DNA of 37,616 bases from contig PVXE01000042.1 in the NCBI GenBank assembly GCA_014444615.1, positions 1 through 37,616 of the forward strand, written 5' to 3'. The first letter of the stretch is position 1. Every line of letters starts with the position of its first letter. The DNA is from Tagaea sp. CACIAM 22H2. GTDB lineage: Bacteria > Pseudomonadota > Alphaproteobacteria > CACIAM-22H2. A program made the position numbers and the translations under genes. The notes under the pieces were generated by a model. The model did not search any database, had not been told where the DNA came from, and saw only the letters and a program-made list of their open reading frames with translations. This document shows, piece by piece, positions 15,826 to 24,709 of this stretch.

Positions 15826-17166
15826 ATGAAGACGACGATGAATCGACGCAATCTGCTGAAGGGGGCCGCCGCTGCCGGCGTTCTCGCTTCGCCGATGCTC
15901 AACACCAAGACGCTGTTCGCGCAATCGGGCGCGTTCAACTGGAAGCGCTTCCAGGGCCAGTCGATCGAAGTGTCGCTGATCCGCAGCCCGCGCGGCGATC
16001 TTCTGAAGCGCCATCAGGCGGAATTCGAAGCGCTGACCGGCATCAAGGTCGGCGTCGAAGATATTCCCGAGCAGCAGCAGCGCCAGAAGGTCGTCATCGA
16101 GTTCAACTCGGGCCGCCCGAGCTTCGATGTCGTCCATCTGTCGTATCACGTGCAGAAGCGCCAATTCGCCAAGGCGCGCTGGCTCGCCGAAGTCGGCGGG
16201 TACCTCAACGACGCGCAGCTCACGCCCGCCGAATGGGATCGCGCCGACGTGACCCAGCGCGGCCTCGACTACGCGACCGACGACGGCAAGATCAACTCGC
16301 TGCCCTGGTCCGTCGATTACTGGATGCTCTACTACAACAAGGAGCTGTTCCAGGCGAAGGGTGTCGCCTATCCCAAGACGATCGACGAGATCGTCGCCGC
16401 GGCCGCCAAGCTGCACGATCCGGCCAACGGCGTCGCGGGCTTCGTCGCGCGCGGGCTTCGCAACGCCAACGTGCCGGTGTGGACGCAGCTTCTGCTCGGC
16501 TGGGGCCAGGACACGACGACCGGCAACCCGCCGCGTCTGCTGACCGACACCGACGACGCGATCGCCGCGGCGCGCGTCTATCAAACGCTGCTGCGCAACT
16601 CGGGTCCCCAGGGCGTGGCCGGCTTCAACTGGAACGAAGCGCAGTCGCTGTTCGCGCAAGGCCGTGCGGCCATGTGGCTGGACGGCGTGGGCTTCGCCCC
16701 GCCGCTCGAAAACCGCGAGCGCAGCCGCATTGTCGGCAAGGTCGGCTACGGCATCTTCCCGGCGGGTCCCAAGGCCCATCACGCGGCGATGTTCGGCGAC
16801 GGCATCGGCATCGCGGCCGGCAGCCAGAAGAAGGAAGCCGCCTATCTCTACTGCCTGTGGACGACCAACAAGCAGATGTCGAACCGTCTGTTGCAGACCG
16901 GTTCGGGCGTGCCGTTCCGCCGTTCGACGTTCAACGATCAAGCCACGCTCAGCGCGCTGACGGTGCCGAAGGATTGGGCCGACTGCGTGCGCGGCTCGGG
17001 CGAAATCGCCCGCGCGGCGCTGCCGGTCATCGGTCCGGTCACGGAGTTCCGCGACGTGTTCGGTACGGCGCTGACCAACACGATCGGCGGCGCCGATCCG
17101 GCGGCAGAGCTGCGCCGCGCGACGGCGGAGTTCCGTCCGGTTCTGGAACGTTCGGAACAGGGTTGA
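15826..17166 (+). CDS. Sugar ABC transporter, extracellular substrate-binding protein (family 1)
   Basis: A 446-residue periplasmic protein. The N-terminus has a twin-arginine-like signal (NRRNLLKGAAAAG, Arg7-Arg8) with a likely cleavage near residue 32. The mature part has the family-1 solute-binding fold of MalE/UgpB type: HQAEFEALTGIKVGVEDIP, LPWSVDYWMLYYNKELF, and a hinge-region stretch FAQGRAAMWLDGVG. It captures a sugar for the two permeases that follow. Shine-Dalgarno AGGGGGAG precedes the ATG. The position downstream of the aldolase and GntR genes suggests the ligand is the sugar processed by this locus, perhaps L-fucose. Confidence 0.93.
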   Translation: MKTTMNRRNLLKGAAAAGVLASPMLNTKTLFAQSGAFNWKRFQGQSIEVSLIRSPRGDLLKRHQAEFEALTGIKVGVEDIPEQQQRQKVVIEFNSGRPSFDVVHLSYHVQKRQFAKARWLAEVGGYLNDAQLTPAEWDRADVTQRGLDYATDDGKINSLPWSVDYWMLYYNKELFQAKGVAYPKTIDEIVAAAAKLHDPANGVAGFVARGLRNANVPVWTQLLLGWGQDTTTGNPPRLLTDTDDAIAAARVYQTLLRNSGPQGVAGFNWNEAQSLFAQGRAAMWLDGVGFAPPLENRERSRIVGKVGYGIFPAGPKAHHAAMFGDGIGIAAGSQKKEAAYLYCLWTTNKQMSNRLLQTGSGVPFRRSTFNDQATLSALTVPKDWADCVRGSGEIARAALPVIGPVTEFRDVFGTALTNTIGGADPAAELRRATAEFRPVLERSEQG

Positions 17167-17173
17167 TCTCGAC

Positions 17174-18094
17174 TTGAACACGACCGCTCAACAAACGGCC
17201 GGTGCTGCGATTGCCGCACCGGCCGGGGCGAAGCTGGCGAAACCCCGGTATCACTGGTTCGTGATACCGGGGTTGCTGGTCACGCTCGCCATCATCATCT
17301 TCCCGTGGGTCTTCACGGTGTGGATGAGTCTCCACGAATGGAAGCTCGGCGGCGCGGCCCAATGGGTGGGCTTGCGTAACTATGTCGAGCTTGCGAGCAA
17401 CCAGCGATTCCTGGAATCGATCTGGCATACGTTCTATTTCACGGCCGTCGCCGTCGTGCTGCCGCTGATTCTGGGCACCTACGCGGCCGTCGTCTTCCAC
17501 CGCGAATTTCCGTTCCGAGGCGTGCTGCGCACGATCTTCATCATGCCGATGATGGCGACACCGGTCGCCATCGCGCTGGTGTGGACGATGATGTTCCACC
17601 CGCAGCTCGGCGTGCTGAACTATCTGCTCGGCCTCGTGGGCATCGGCCCGTCCGAATGGGTGTTCGCGCGCCACACCGTCATTCCCAGCCTGGCGCTGGT
17701 CGAAGTCTGGCTGTGGACGCCGTTCGTCATGATCATCGTGCTGGGCGGCCTGGCCGCCGTGCCGACCGAGCCCTACGAAAGCGCGCTGCTGGACGGCGCC
17801 ACGCAGTGGCAGATGTTCTGGCGCATCACATTCCCGCTGGTGCTGCCCTTCATCGTCGTGGCGGGCATCATCCGCACGATCGACGCGCTGAAGGCGTTCG
17901 AGGTGATCTACGTCATCTCCAACGGCGGGCCGGGCACGGCGTCGGAGACGATCAACCTCTATCTCTATTCGCAGGCCTTCGCCTATTACAACGTCGGCAA
18001 CGCGTCCGCCGTCGTGGTCGTGTTCTTCGCGATCATCGTCGTGCTGTCGCTGGTGCTGCTGTGGGCGCGCGAACGCGCCAAGTGGAACACCTGA
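17174..18094 (+). CDS. Sugar ABC transporter permease (MalF type)
   Basis: A 306-residue inner-membrane permease with about six transmembrane segments (first near residues 30-53). The cytoplasmic EAA loop for the ATPase reads EPYESALLDGATQWQMFWRITFPLVLP (EAA...G.........I.LP). The start is TTG at 17174, 7 nt after the binding-protein stop; no ATG or GTG lies in frame before the first transmembrane segment, and the Shine-Dalgarno is weak. It pairs with the MalG-type permease starting one base after its stop. No ATP-binding subunit follows. Confidence 0.92.
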   Translation: MNTTAQQTAGAAIAAPAGAKLAKPRYHWFVIPGLLVTLAIIIFPWVFTVWMSLHEWKLGGAAQWVGLRNYVELASNQRFLESIWHTFYFTAVAVVLPLILGTYAAVVFHREFPFRGVLRTIFIMPMMATPVAIALVWTMMFHPQLGVLNYLLGLVGIGPSEWVFARHTVIPSLALVEVWLWTPFVMIIVLGGLAAVPTEPYESALLDGATQWQMFWRITFPLVLPFIVVAGIIRTIDALKAFEVIYVISNGGPGTASETINLYLYSQAFAYYNVGNASAVVVVFFAIIVVLSLVLLWARERAKWNT

Positions 18095-18095
18095 T

Positions 18096-18941
18096 ATGGA
18101 CGCGGTCTTCGGGAATTGGCGCTGGCGCAAATGGGCGGGGCATGCGGGGCTCGCGGCGTCGCTGGTCGTGCTGCTGGCGCCCGTCGTGTTCGTATTCTTC
18201 TGGGTGATTTCGCTGTCGCTCAAATACGATATCGACAACACCGCTTATCCGCCGATCTTCATCCCCGACGAAATCACCTGGGTGAATTTCCGGAAGCTGT
18301 TCGAGGAAACGCCGTTCTTCCTCTATTTCTGGAATTCGGTGCAGGTCTCGGGCGGTGCCACGGCGGCGGCGCTGCTGCTGGGTGTGCCGGCGGGTTATGG
18401 CATCGCCAAGTCGAAGGCGCATTCGATGGCGGTGCTGATGCTGATCAGCCGCATGACGCCGGGTTTGTCGTACCTCATCCCGCTGTTCACGCTGTTCCAG
18501 ATGATCGGTCTGATCGGCACGGTGCTGCCCATCGCCATCACGCATATCGTGATCACGCTGCCGATCGTCGTCTACATCATGATCGGCTATTTCGAATCGC
18601 TGCCGGTGGAGCTTGAGGAAGCCGCGCGGATCGACGGCTGCACGACCTGGCAGACCTTCCTGCACGTGGCGCTGCCGCTGGCGCGGCCGGGCATCGTGGT
18701 CGGCGCGATCCTGTCGTTCATCTACTCCTGGAATAATTTCGTGTTCGGCGCGGTGTTCGCGGGGCGCACGACGCGCACCATGCCGGTCGCCGTCTACAAC
18801 ATGCTGACCTTCGAGCAGTTCGCCTGGGGGCCGCTCGCTGCGGCCGCCATCGTGGTGATGCTGCCCGTGCTGATATTGACGATCTTCATCCAGAAAGAAA
18901 TCGTCGGCGGATTGACTGCCGGCGGCGTCAAAGGCGCCTGA
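18096..18941 (+). CDS. Sugar ABC transporter permease (MalG type)
   Basis: A 281-residue inner-membrane permease with six predicted transmembrane segments, the first near residues 18-42. The EAA loop reads ELEEAARIDGCTTWQTFLHVALPLARPG, the canonical MalG-type form. It starts one base after the MalF-type stop. The usual next gene, a MalK/UgpC-type ATPase, is missing; a TRAP operon follows instead after 51 nt. The importer must therefore borrow an ATPase encoded elsewhere, as known for multitasking MsmK-type subunits. Confidence 0.92.
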   Translation: MDAVFGNWRWRKWAGHAGLAASLVVLLAPVVFVFFWVISLSLKYDIDNTAYPPIFIPDEITWVNFRKLFEETPFFLYFWNSVQVSGGATAAALLLGVPAGYGIAKSKAHSMAVLMLISRMTPGLSYLIPLFTLFQMIGLIGTVLPIAITHIVITLPIVVYIMIGYFESLPVELEEAARIDGCTTWQTFLHVALPLARPGIVVGAILSFIYSWNNFVFGAVFAGRTTRTMPVAVYNMLTFEQFAWGPLAAAAIVVMLPVLILTIFIQKEIVGGLTAGGVKGA

Positions 18942-18992
18942 CCCCGGAACGGGGGCGTGCGCCGATCAACGAAAAAAGGGGAGAGAGAAGCC

Positions 18993-19985
18993 ATGACCAA
19001 ATTCACGCGTCGTAAGCTGCTCGGCGCCACGGCGGCCGGTACGGCGTTGCTCGCCGCCCCCAGCATTCCGCGCGCGCAGGCGACCGCGGTGCGCTGGGGC
19101 GAAATGCTCGCGCCCAGCCATCCGCAGGTGCAGATGGTCGAGCGCGTCGCCGCCGAGGTGAAGGAGAAGACCTCCGGCCGCATCGATATCCAGTCGTTCC
19201 CCAACGGCCAGCTCGGCTCGGGCCGCGACATGATGGAAGCCGTGTCGGCCGGCGCCTTGCACATGACAACGGACGGTGCGGGCGCGCTCGCCGCGTTGCT
19301 GCCCGCGCTGTCGGTCATCGAAGCGCCGTATCTGTGGCGCGACGCCGCCCATATGGCGAAGTCGGTTTCGTCGCCGCAGTTCAAGAAGATGAACGACGAT
19401 CTGGTCGCGCGCCGCCAGATGCGTCTCGCCTCGGTCACTTACTACGGCAAGCGCCATCTGACGACGGGCACCAAGAACGTGCGTTCGCCCGCCGACATGA
19501 ACGGCTTCAAACTGCGCGTGCCCCCGGTGGACGTGTTCCGCGCGATGGCCGAAGCCTGGGGTGCCGTTGCGACACCGGTGAACTTCAACGAACTCTACCT
19601 CGCCCTGAACCAGGGTGCGGTCGACGGCCAGGAGAATCCGCTGCCCACGATCCAGAGCGGCAAGTTCTTCGAAGTGCAGAAGTTCCTGGTGCTGACCGAG
19701 CACATCATCACGCCGCGCCTAGTCATCGTGAACGAAGGCTTCTATCGCGGCTTGCGCAACGCCGATCGCGACATCCTGGAAGCCGCACTCGCCAACGGCG
19801 CCAAGTGGCAGGACGCGGAACTGCTGAAGCAGGAGGCCACGCTGGTCGATACGCTGCGCGCGGCGGGCATGACGGTGGTGCAGCCCGACGTGAAGGCGTG
19901 GCGCGAGCCCGTGCTCGCCAAGGTGCCCGCGCGCTTCGCCCAAGTGTGGGGTGCGGGTACGTTCGACGCCCTGGCGGCGCTGTAA
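18993..19985 (+). CDS. dctP: TRAP transporter solute-binding protein
   Basis: A 330-residue periplasmic DctP-family protein. The signal peptide has a twin-arginine-like TRRKLLGATAAG (Arg6-Arg7), with cleavage near residue 29. The mature part shows the DctP hallmarks PNGQLGSGRDMMEAVSAGALHM, SPADMNGFKLRVP (containing the ligand-binding Arg) and LNQGAVDGQENPLPTI. From family knowledge it binds carboxylate-bearing ligands such as sugar acids. The start at 18993 is chosen because GGGGAGAGAGAA lies just upstream; an earlier in-frame ATG at 18957 would place charged residues before the signal. Its stop overlaps the dctQ start (TAATG). Confidence 0.93.
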   Translation: MTKFTRRKLLGATAAGTALLAAPSIPRAQATAVRWGEMLAPSHPQVQMVERVAAEVKEKTSGRIDIQSFPNGQLGSGRDMMEAVSAGALHMTTDGAGALAALLPALSVIEAPYLWRDAAHMAKSVSSPQFKKMNDDLVARRQMRLASVTYYGKRHLTTGTKNVRSPADMNGFKLRVPPVDVFRAMAEAWGAVATPVNFNELYLALNQGAVDGQENPLPTIQSGKFFEVQKFLVLTEHIITPRLVIVNEGFYRGLRNADRDILEAALANGAKWQDAELLKQEATLVDTLRAAGMTVVQPDVKAWREPVLAKVPARFAQVWGAGTFDALAAL

Positions 19986-20476
19986 TGGAGGGGCTGCGGC
20001 GCGCAAGCGACGGCGCATTGCGCGCCGCCGCCTTCCTCCTGCTGATGTCGTTGCTGTTTTGCGTCGTGCTGGGCGTGGTGTCGCGCCAGCTCGGCGCGCC
20101 GGTTCCGTGGACCGACGAAGCCGCCCAGTATCTTTTGGTCTGGACCGGCTTCGTCGGCTGGATTCTGGCGGCGCGAAGGCGCAGCCATATCCGGATCGAC
20201 GTGATTATCGACGCGCTGCCCGCGCTTGCGCGCCGCGCGGCCGAAGTGGTTATCCAGCTTTGCGTCGTTTCGCTGACCGCCGCGATGGTCTGGTACGGGC
20301 CGGTGCTGATCGAACGCAATCTCGACGTGACCTGGATCAGCGTGCCGCTCTCGGCAGCACTCCTTTACATTCCAGTACCCTTGGCCGGGGCGGCCGTGCT
20401 GTTCCAAGCTTGCGCGCAGATCGTCGAAGCGATCAAAGGCCCGCTGCCGACCGCGATGGTGGAGACGAAGCTGTGA
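19985..20476 (+). CDS. dctQ: TRAP transporter small permease
   Basis: A 163-residue membrane protein with four hydrophobic segments (about 16-36, 52-68, 90-112, 128-150). The DctQ stretch WTDEAAQYLLVWTGFVGWILAARRRSHIRID is characteristic. It forms the membrane complex with DctM. It is coupled to both neighbours: TAATG with dctP, and GTGA with dctM. Transport by TRAP systems is driven by a sodium gradient, not ATP. Confidence 0.92.
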   Translation: MEGLRRASDGALRAAAFLLLMSLLFCVVLGVVSRQLGAPVPWTDEAAQYLLVWTGFVGWILAARRRSHIRIDVIIDALPALARRAAEVVIQLCVVSLTAAMVWYGPVLIERNLDVTWISVPLSAALLYIPVPLAGAAVLFQACAQIVEAIKGPLPTAMVETKL

Positions 20477-21759
20477 TCTCCACGATGACCGAAATTCTGA
20501 TCGTCTGGTTCGTGGCGTTGATGCTGGGCGTGCCGCTCTACGCGACGATGGGTCTGGCCGCACTGGCGTTCGTGTTCTTCGCCGGCATCACGCCGCAGAT
20601 CGTGCCACAGAAGATCGCCCAGGCCGCCAATTCCTTTCCGCTGCTCGCCGCACCGTTGTTCATCCTGATGGGCAACATCATGAACTCGGGCGGCATCACC
20701 GAGCGCATCTTCGCCTTCGCCACGGCCTGCGTGGGCTGGCTGCGCGGCGGTTTGTGCCACGCGAATATCCTGGCGAGCGTGATCTTCGCGGGCATGTCGG
20801 GCTCGGCCGTCGCCGATGCGGGCGGCGTGGGCACGCTCGAAATCAAGGCGATGAAGGACGAAGGCTACGACGCCGAAACCGCCGCCGCGATCACCGCCGC
20901 GTCGGCGACGATCGGGCCGATCATTCCGCCGTCGCTGCCGATGGTCATCTACGGCGTGTCGGCCGACGTGTCGATCGGCGGGCTGTTTCTGGCCGGCGTC
21001 ATTCCGGGCCTGCTGATGGCGGGTGCCTTGATGGCGATGGTCACGTGGATCGCGACGAAGCGCAATCTGCCGCGCCATCCGTTCCCCGGCTTGCGCGATC
21101 TTTGGGTGGCCTACAAGCGCGCGCATTGGGCGCTGATGACGCCGGTGATCCTGTTCGGCGGTATGATCGCCGGCATTTTCACGCCGACGGAAGCGGCGGG
21201 TGTGGCCACCGTCTATGCGCTGATCCTGGGCTTGTTCGTCTATCGCGAGTTCGATTTCCGCGATCTGCCGCGCATCGCGGTCGATACGGTCGAAACGACC
21301 GGCGTGGTGCTCGCCCTGGTCATGACCGCTTCGGCCCTGGGCTGGTGTCTGTCGCTGTCGCGCATTCCGCAGACGCTGGGGCCGCAGATCGTGGACATGG
21401 TCGGCAATCCGCTGATCTTCCTGCTGGTCGTCAACGTGCTGCTGCTGTTCGTCGGTTGCTTCATGGAAGCGCTGGCGGCGATGCTGATCCTGATCCCGAT
21501 CCTGACACCCGCCGCCAGCCAGTTCGGCATCGACCCGATCCAGTTCGGCTTGATCTTCGTGCTCAACCTGATGATCGGCACGGTCACGCCGCCGGTCGGT
21601 GTCGTGCTGTTCGTTACCGCCAAGGTCGCGAACATTACCTTCGCCGCGATGTCGCGCGCCATCGTGCCGTGGCTCGTGCCGCTCATCGGCGTATTGATGG
21701 CGGTGACGCTGTGGCCGCCGCTGACGACCTGGCTGCCCAAGCTGGTGATGGGGCGTTAG
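20473..21759 (+). CDS. dctM: TRAP transporter large permease
   Basis: A 428-residue polytopic membrane protein with about 12 hydrophobic segments. It has the DctM signatures SGSAVADAGGVGTLEIKAMKDEGYD and IGPIIPPSLPMVIYG, which are very strongly conserved in the family. It forms the sodium-coupled transport channel for the ligand delivered by DctP. The GTG at 20473 is chosen because it overlaps the dctQ stop as GTGA with GGAG 8 nt upstream; ATG at 20485 is an alternative. A strong hairpin follows the gene. Confidence 0.94.
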   Translation: MISTMTEILIVWFVALMLGVPLYATMGLAALAFVFFAGITPQIVPQKIAQAANSFPLLAAPLFILMGNIMNSGGITERIFAFATACVGWLRGGLCHANILASVIFAGMSGSAVADAGGVGTLEIKAMKDEGYDAETAAAITAASATIGPIIPPSLPMVIYGVSADVSIGGLFLAGVIPGLLMAGALMAMVTWIATKRNLPRHPFPGLRDLWVAYKRAHWALMTPVILFGGMIAGIFTPTEAAGVATVYALILGLFVYREFDFRDLPRIAVDTVETTGVVLALVMTASALGWCLSLSRIPQTLGPQIVDMVGNPLIFLLVVNVLLLFVGCFMEALAAMLILIPILTPAASQFGIDPIQFGLIFVLNLMIGTVTPPVGVVLFVTAKVANITFAAMSRAIVPWLVPLIGVLMAVTLWPPLTTWLPKLVMGR

Positions 21760-21777
21760 CGCTCGCCCGAAACGAAA

Positions 21778-21800
21778 CGGCCGGGGTTTTGCCCCGGCCG
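21778..21800. terminator. Hairpin terminator between convergent dctM and uxaA-like genes
   Basis: A 9-bp perfect stem CGGCCGGGG (21778-21786) / CCCCGGCCG (21792-21800) encloses a 5-nt loop TTTTG. It lies in the 65-nt gap where transcripts from both strands converge, so it may act in both directions. No good U-tract follows on either side, so termination is inferred from position and stem strength. Confidence 0.6.
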
Positions 21801-21824
21801 CCATCGCTTTCAATGTAGCGCCGC

Positions 21825-23345
21825 TTACATCGTGGCGCCGATTTGCCACGGCACGAATTCGTTGTCGCCGTAGCCCAGCGCCTCGGATTTGGATTTCTCG
21901 CCCGAGGCGACCGCCAGGATCTTCTCGAAGATTTCTTGGCCCTTGGCCTGCACGGTCACGCCATCGACGATGTCGCCGCAATTGATGTCCATATCGTCGG
22001 GCATGCGCTTGTAGATGTCGCTGTTGGTCGCGAGCTTGATCGACGGCGTGGGCTTGCAGCCATAGGCCGAGCCGCGGCCGGTGGTGAAGCACAGCACGTT
22101 GGCCCCACCCGCGACCTGACCGGTGGCGGAGACGGGATCGTAGCCCGGCGTGTCCATGAACACGAAGCCCTTGGCGTCCACGCGCTCGGCGTAGTGATAG
22201 ACGCCGCGCAGCGTGCGTGTGCCCCCCTTGGCGGCGGCCCCCAGCGACTTCTCCAGAATGGTCGTCAAGCCGCCGGCCTTGTTGCCGGGCGAGGGGTTGT
22301 TGTCCATCGACCCGCTATGCTTGGTCGTATACGCCTCCCACCATTTGATGATGCCGATCAGCTTCTCGCCGATCTCGCGGCTTTCGGCGCGGCGGGTGAG
22401 AAGGTGTTCGGCGCCATAGATCTCCGGCGTTTCCGACAGAATCGCGGTGCCGCCCTGATCGACCAGCAGATCGACGGCGGCACCCAGTGCGGGGTTGGCG
22501 GTGATGCCCGAATACCCGTCCGAGCCGCCGCATTGAAGCGCCAGCATCAGTTCCGAAGCGGGGATCGCCTCGCGCTTGACGGCGTTGACCGTGGGCAGCA
22601 TTTCCTTGATTGCGGCGAGGCCCGCTTCGATCGTCTTCTTGGTGCCGCCGCTGTCCTGAATGTTCATCGAGCGGAACGTGGCGCTCTCGGCGATGTCGTA
22701 GGCCTTCTTCATTTCCGCGATCTGGAACACTTCGCAGCCGAGGCCCACGAGCAGCACCGCACCCACATTCGGGTTGGTCGCGTAGCCCCAGGCCGTGCGC
22801 TGGAGAATGTCGTAGCCTTCGCCCTTCGCGGCCATGCCGCAGCCCGTGCCGTGCACCAGCGGCACCACGCCGTCGACATTCGGATAGTCGTTCAGCAGGC
22901 CGGATTTGACGACCGCTTCGCCGATGAAGCGCGCGACCGAGGCCGAGCAATTCACCGAGGTAAGGATGCCGATGTAATTGCGCGTGCCCGCGCGCCCGTT
23001 GGCGCGGCGATAGCCTTGGAATGTGCGGCGCTTCTCGAGCGGGATCGGGTCCCAGGGGCGCGCGTTCTCGGCATAGGCGTAGTCGCGCGCGAAGGCGGCG
23101 AATTCGCAGTTATGCACGTGCACATGCTCGCCGGGCTTCGTGTCCTGCGTCGCGAAGCCGATGATCTGGCCGAATTTCTTGAACGGCGCGCCCTTGGGCG
23201 TGAACTCGATCGCCATTTTGTGGCCGCGCATGATACGCGCGGCGGCGACGATACCGTGCAAAGCGGTGCCGGGTTCGACTGTATCGACGGCGACGATCAG
23301 ATTATCCGCCGGGTCGAGGCGGATGGTACGGGGGTTGGCGGCCAT
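21825..23345 (-). CDS. UxaA-family sugar-acid dehydratase (altronate/galactarate dehydratase type)
   Basis: A 506-residue protein with a SAF domain at about residues 8-90 (N-terminal) fused to the UxaA catalytic domain. The catalytic stretches GTRNYIGILTSVNCSA, HGTGCGM, GLGCE, CGGSDGYSGITANPA and NCGDIVDG are all intact and carry the conserved cysteines. From family knowledge UxaA/GarD are iron-dependent dehydratases that convert altronate or galactarate to 2-keto-3-deoxy acids. A sugar-acid TRAP system and a keto-deoxy-acid aldolase are adjacent, and no enolase-superfamily dehydratase is present. It is therefore the only visible candidate for the dehydration step of the locus. The Shine-Dalgarno AGGGAG is unusually far (about 14 nt) from the ATG. 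Confidence 0.9.
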   Translation of the reverse strand: MAANPRTIRLDPADNLIVAVDTVEPGTALHGIVAAARIMRGHKMAIEFTPKGAPFKKFGQIIGFATQDTKPGEHVHVHNCEFAAFARDYAYAENARPWDPIPLEKRRTFQGYRRANGRAGTRNYIGILTSVNCSASVARFIGEAVVKSGLLNDYPNVDGVVPLVHGTGCGMAAKGEGYDILQRTAWGYATNPNVGAVLLVGLGCEVFQIAEMKKAYDIAESATFRSMNIQDSGGTKKTIEAGLAAIKEMLPTVNAVKREAIPASELMLALQCGGSDGYSGITANPALGAAVDLLVDQGGTAILSETPEIYGAEHLLTRRAESREIGEKLIGIIKWWEAYTTKHSGSMDNNPSPGNKAGGLTTILEKSLGAAAKGGTRTLRGVYHYAERVDAKGFVFMDTPGYDPVSATGQVAGGANVLCFTTGRGSAYGCKPTPSIKLATNSDIYKRMPDDMDINCGDIVDGVTVQAKGQEIFEKILAVASGEKSKSEALGYGDNEFVPWQIGATM

Positions 23346-23380
23346 GTTTTTTCGCGTTGCTCCCTAGATGCCGGCGCAAA

Positions 23381-24619
23381 TTAGGCCAGCGTATTCTTGA
23401 CGAAAACCCCATCCTTCAGGATGGCGGCTATGCGTTCGCCCTGACCGGTCAGGACGGAAATATCGGCGAGCGGGTTCCCGTCGACGACCAGCAGATCGGC
23501 CAGTGCCCCCGGCGCCACGACGCCGAGCTTGCCCTCCATGCGCAGCAGTTCCGCCGCGACGGTGGTGGCCGAAGCGATGATTTCATGGGCGGGCAAAACC
23601 CGCGCGCGGATCGTGAATTCGGTCGATTGGTGGCGATGCATCTCGCCCAACAGATCGGTGCCGAACGCCATTTTGACGCCGGCCTGCCGGAAGATTTCCA
23701 GCGAGCGCAAACCAGCACCACGCACATTCTCGATCTTGGCCACGCTTTCCGGCGGCAGGCCCAGCGACGCGCCCTCGTTGGCCAGCGCGTCATAGGTGAC
23801 GAGCGTGGGCACCACATAAGCGCCCTTCTTGGCCATCAAGGCGGCGGTGGGCGCATCGACCAGATTGCCGTGCTCGATCGTGCGCACGCCAAGCTCCACG
23901 GCGCGCCCGATCGCTTCGGCCGTATAGGCGTGGGCGGCGACATAGGTTTTCGACTTATCGGTTTCCTCGACGATCGCCAGGACCTCGTCGCGCGAATAGC
24001 CGAGCCAGTCGATCGGATCGGTGGGCGAGGCGACACCGCCCGACGCCATGATCTTGATGAAGTCGGCGCCCGCTTTCAGTTCCTCGCGCACCGCTTTGCG
24101 CACCGCGTCTACGCCGTCGGCGACGCGCGACAACAGGCCGAGCCGCGCATGGCACAGGCAGAAGTCGCGGTCGTCGAAACGCCCGCGCAAATCGCCATGG
24201 CCGCCGGTTTGGCTCAGCGACTTGCCAGCGATGAAGAGACGCGGCGCGCGGAACAGGCCTTCCTCCACCGCGAGCTTGAGCCCGTAATCCGCCCCCGACG
24301 CGTCGCGCACCGAGGTGAAGCCGCGCTTCAGCATACCGTCCATCACCGCGACGGATTTCAGCGCCGTGAAGCTCGTGGGCATCGCCGCGTTGCGCGCGAG
24401 ATTGGCCATCGTCGCCACGACATGCACATGGCAATCGATCAGGCCCGGCATCAGCGTGCGGCCTTTGAGGTCGATCGCGGTGGCCGACGCTGACGCGATC
24501 GGCGCGGCCGAAACCTCGCGGATCGTGTTGCCTTCGACCAGCACATAGTGGCCGGGCCGCGCCTCGGCGCTGGTGCCGTCGATCACGACGGCGTTCTTGA
24601 ACAGAAGGGTATTCGTCAT
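23381..24619 (-). CDS. Metal-dependent amidohydrolase (imidazolonepropionase-like)
   Basis: A 412-residue amidohydrolase with a complete binuclear-metal site: His64 and His66 (DCHVHV), Lys189 (FIKIMASGG, the carboxylated lysine), His230 (VAAHAY), His250 (TIEHG) and Asp322 (AFGTDLLG). The N- and C-terminal strands form the usual composite beta domain (ADLLVVDGNPLADIS). The group includes peptidases (Xaa-Arg/Pro dipeptidases), imidazolonepropionases and many uncharacterised hydrolases, so the substrate is open. It lies between the D-aminopeptidase-like gene and the UxaA-like gene on the same strand (35-nt gap to the latter). The ATG has a GAGG Shine-Dalgarno. Neighbours suggest either a dipeptide or a sugar-derived amide or lactone as substrate. 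Confidence 0.88.
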   Translation of the reverse strand: MTNTLLFKNAVVIDGTSAEARPGHYVLVEGNTIREVSAAPIASASATAIDLKGRTLMPGLIDCHVHVVATMANLARNAAMPTSFTALKSVAVMDGMLKRGFTSVRDASGADYGLKLAVEEGLFRAPRLFIAGKSLSQTGGHGDLRGRFDDRDFCLCHARLGLLSRVADGVDAVRKAVREELKAGADFIKIMASGGVASPTDPIDWLGYSRDEVLAIVEETDKSKTYVAAHAYTAEAIGRAVELGVRTIEHGNLVDAPTAALMAKKGAYVVPTLVTYDALANEGASLGLPPESVAKIENVRGAGLRSLEIFRQAGVKMAFGTDLLGEMHRHQSTEFTIRARVLPAHEIIASATTVAAELLRMEGKLGVVAPGALADLLVVDGNPLADISVLTGQGERIAAILKDGVFVKNTLA

Positions 24620-24671
24620 CGGACCTCAAACTAACATGTCGGGTGGCGAAGAATCGAGGGATGGCGGCATC

Positions 24672-24692
24672 GCCGGGGGCGGTATCCCCGGC
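24672..24692. other. G+C-rich hairpin between two minus-strand hydrolase genes
   Basis: GCCGGGG (24672-24678) pairs perfectly with CCCCGGC (24686-24692) over a 7-nt loop in the 90-nt gap after the D-aminopeptidase-like gene. No U-tract follows on the minus strand. It could reduce read-through to the amidohydrolase gene; this is weak evidence. Confidence 0.3.
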
Positions 24693-24709
24693 CGGGAATG
24701 CGACCGCCG

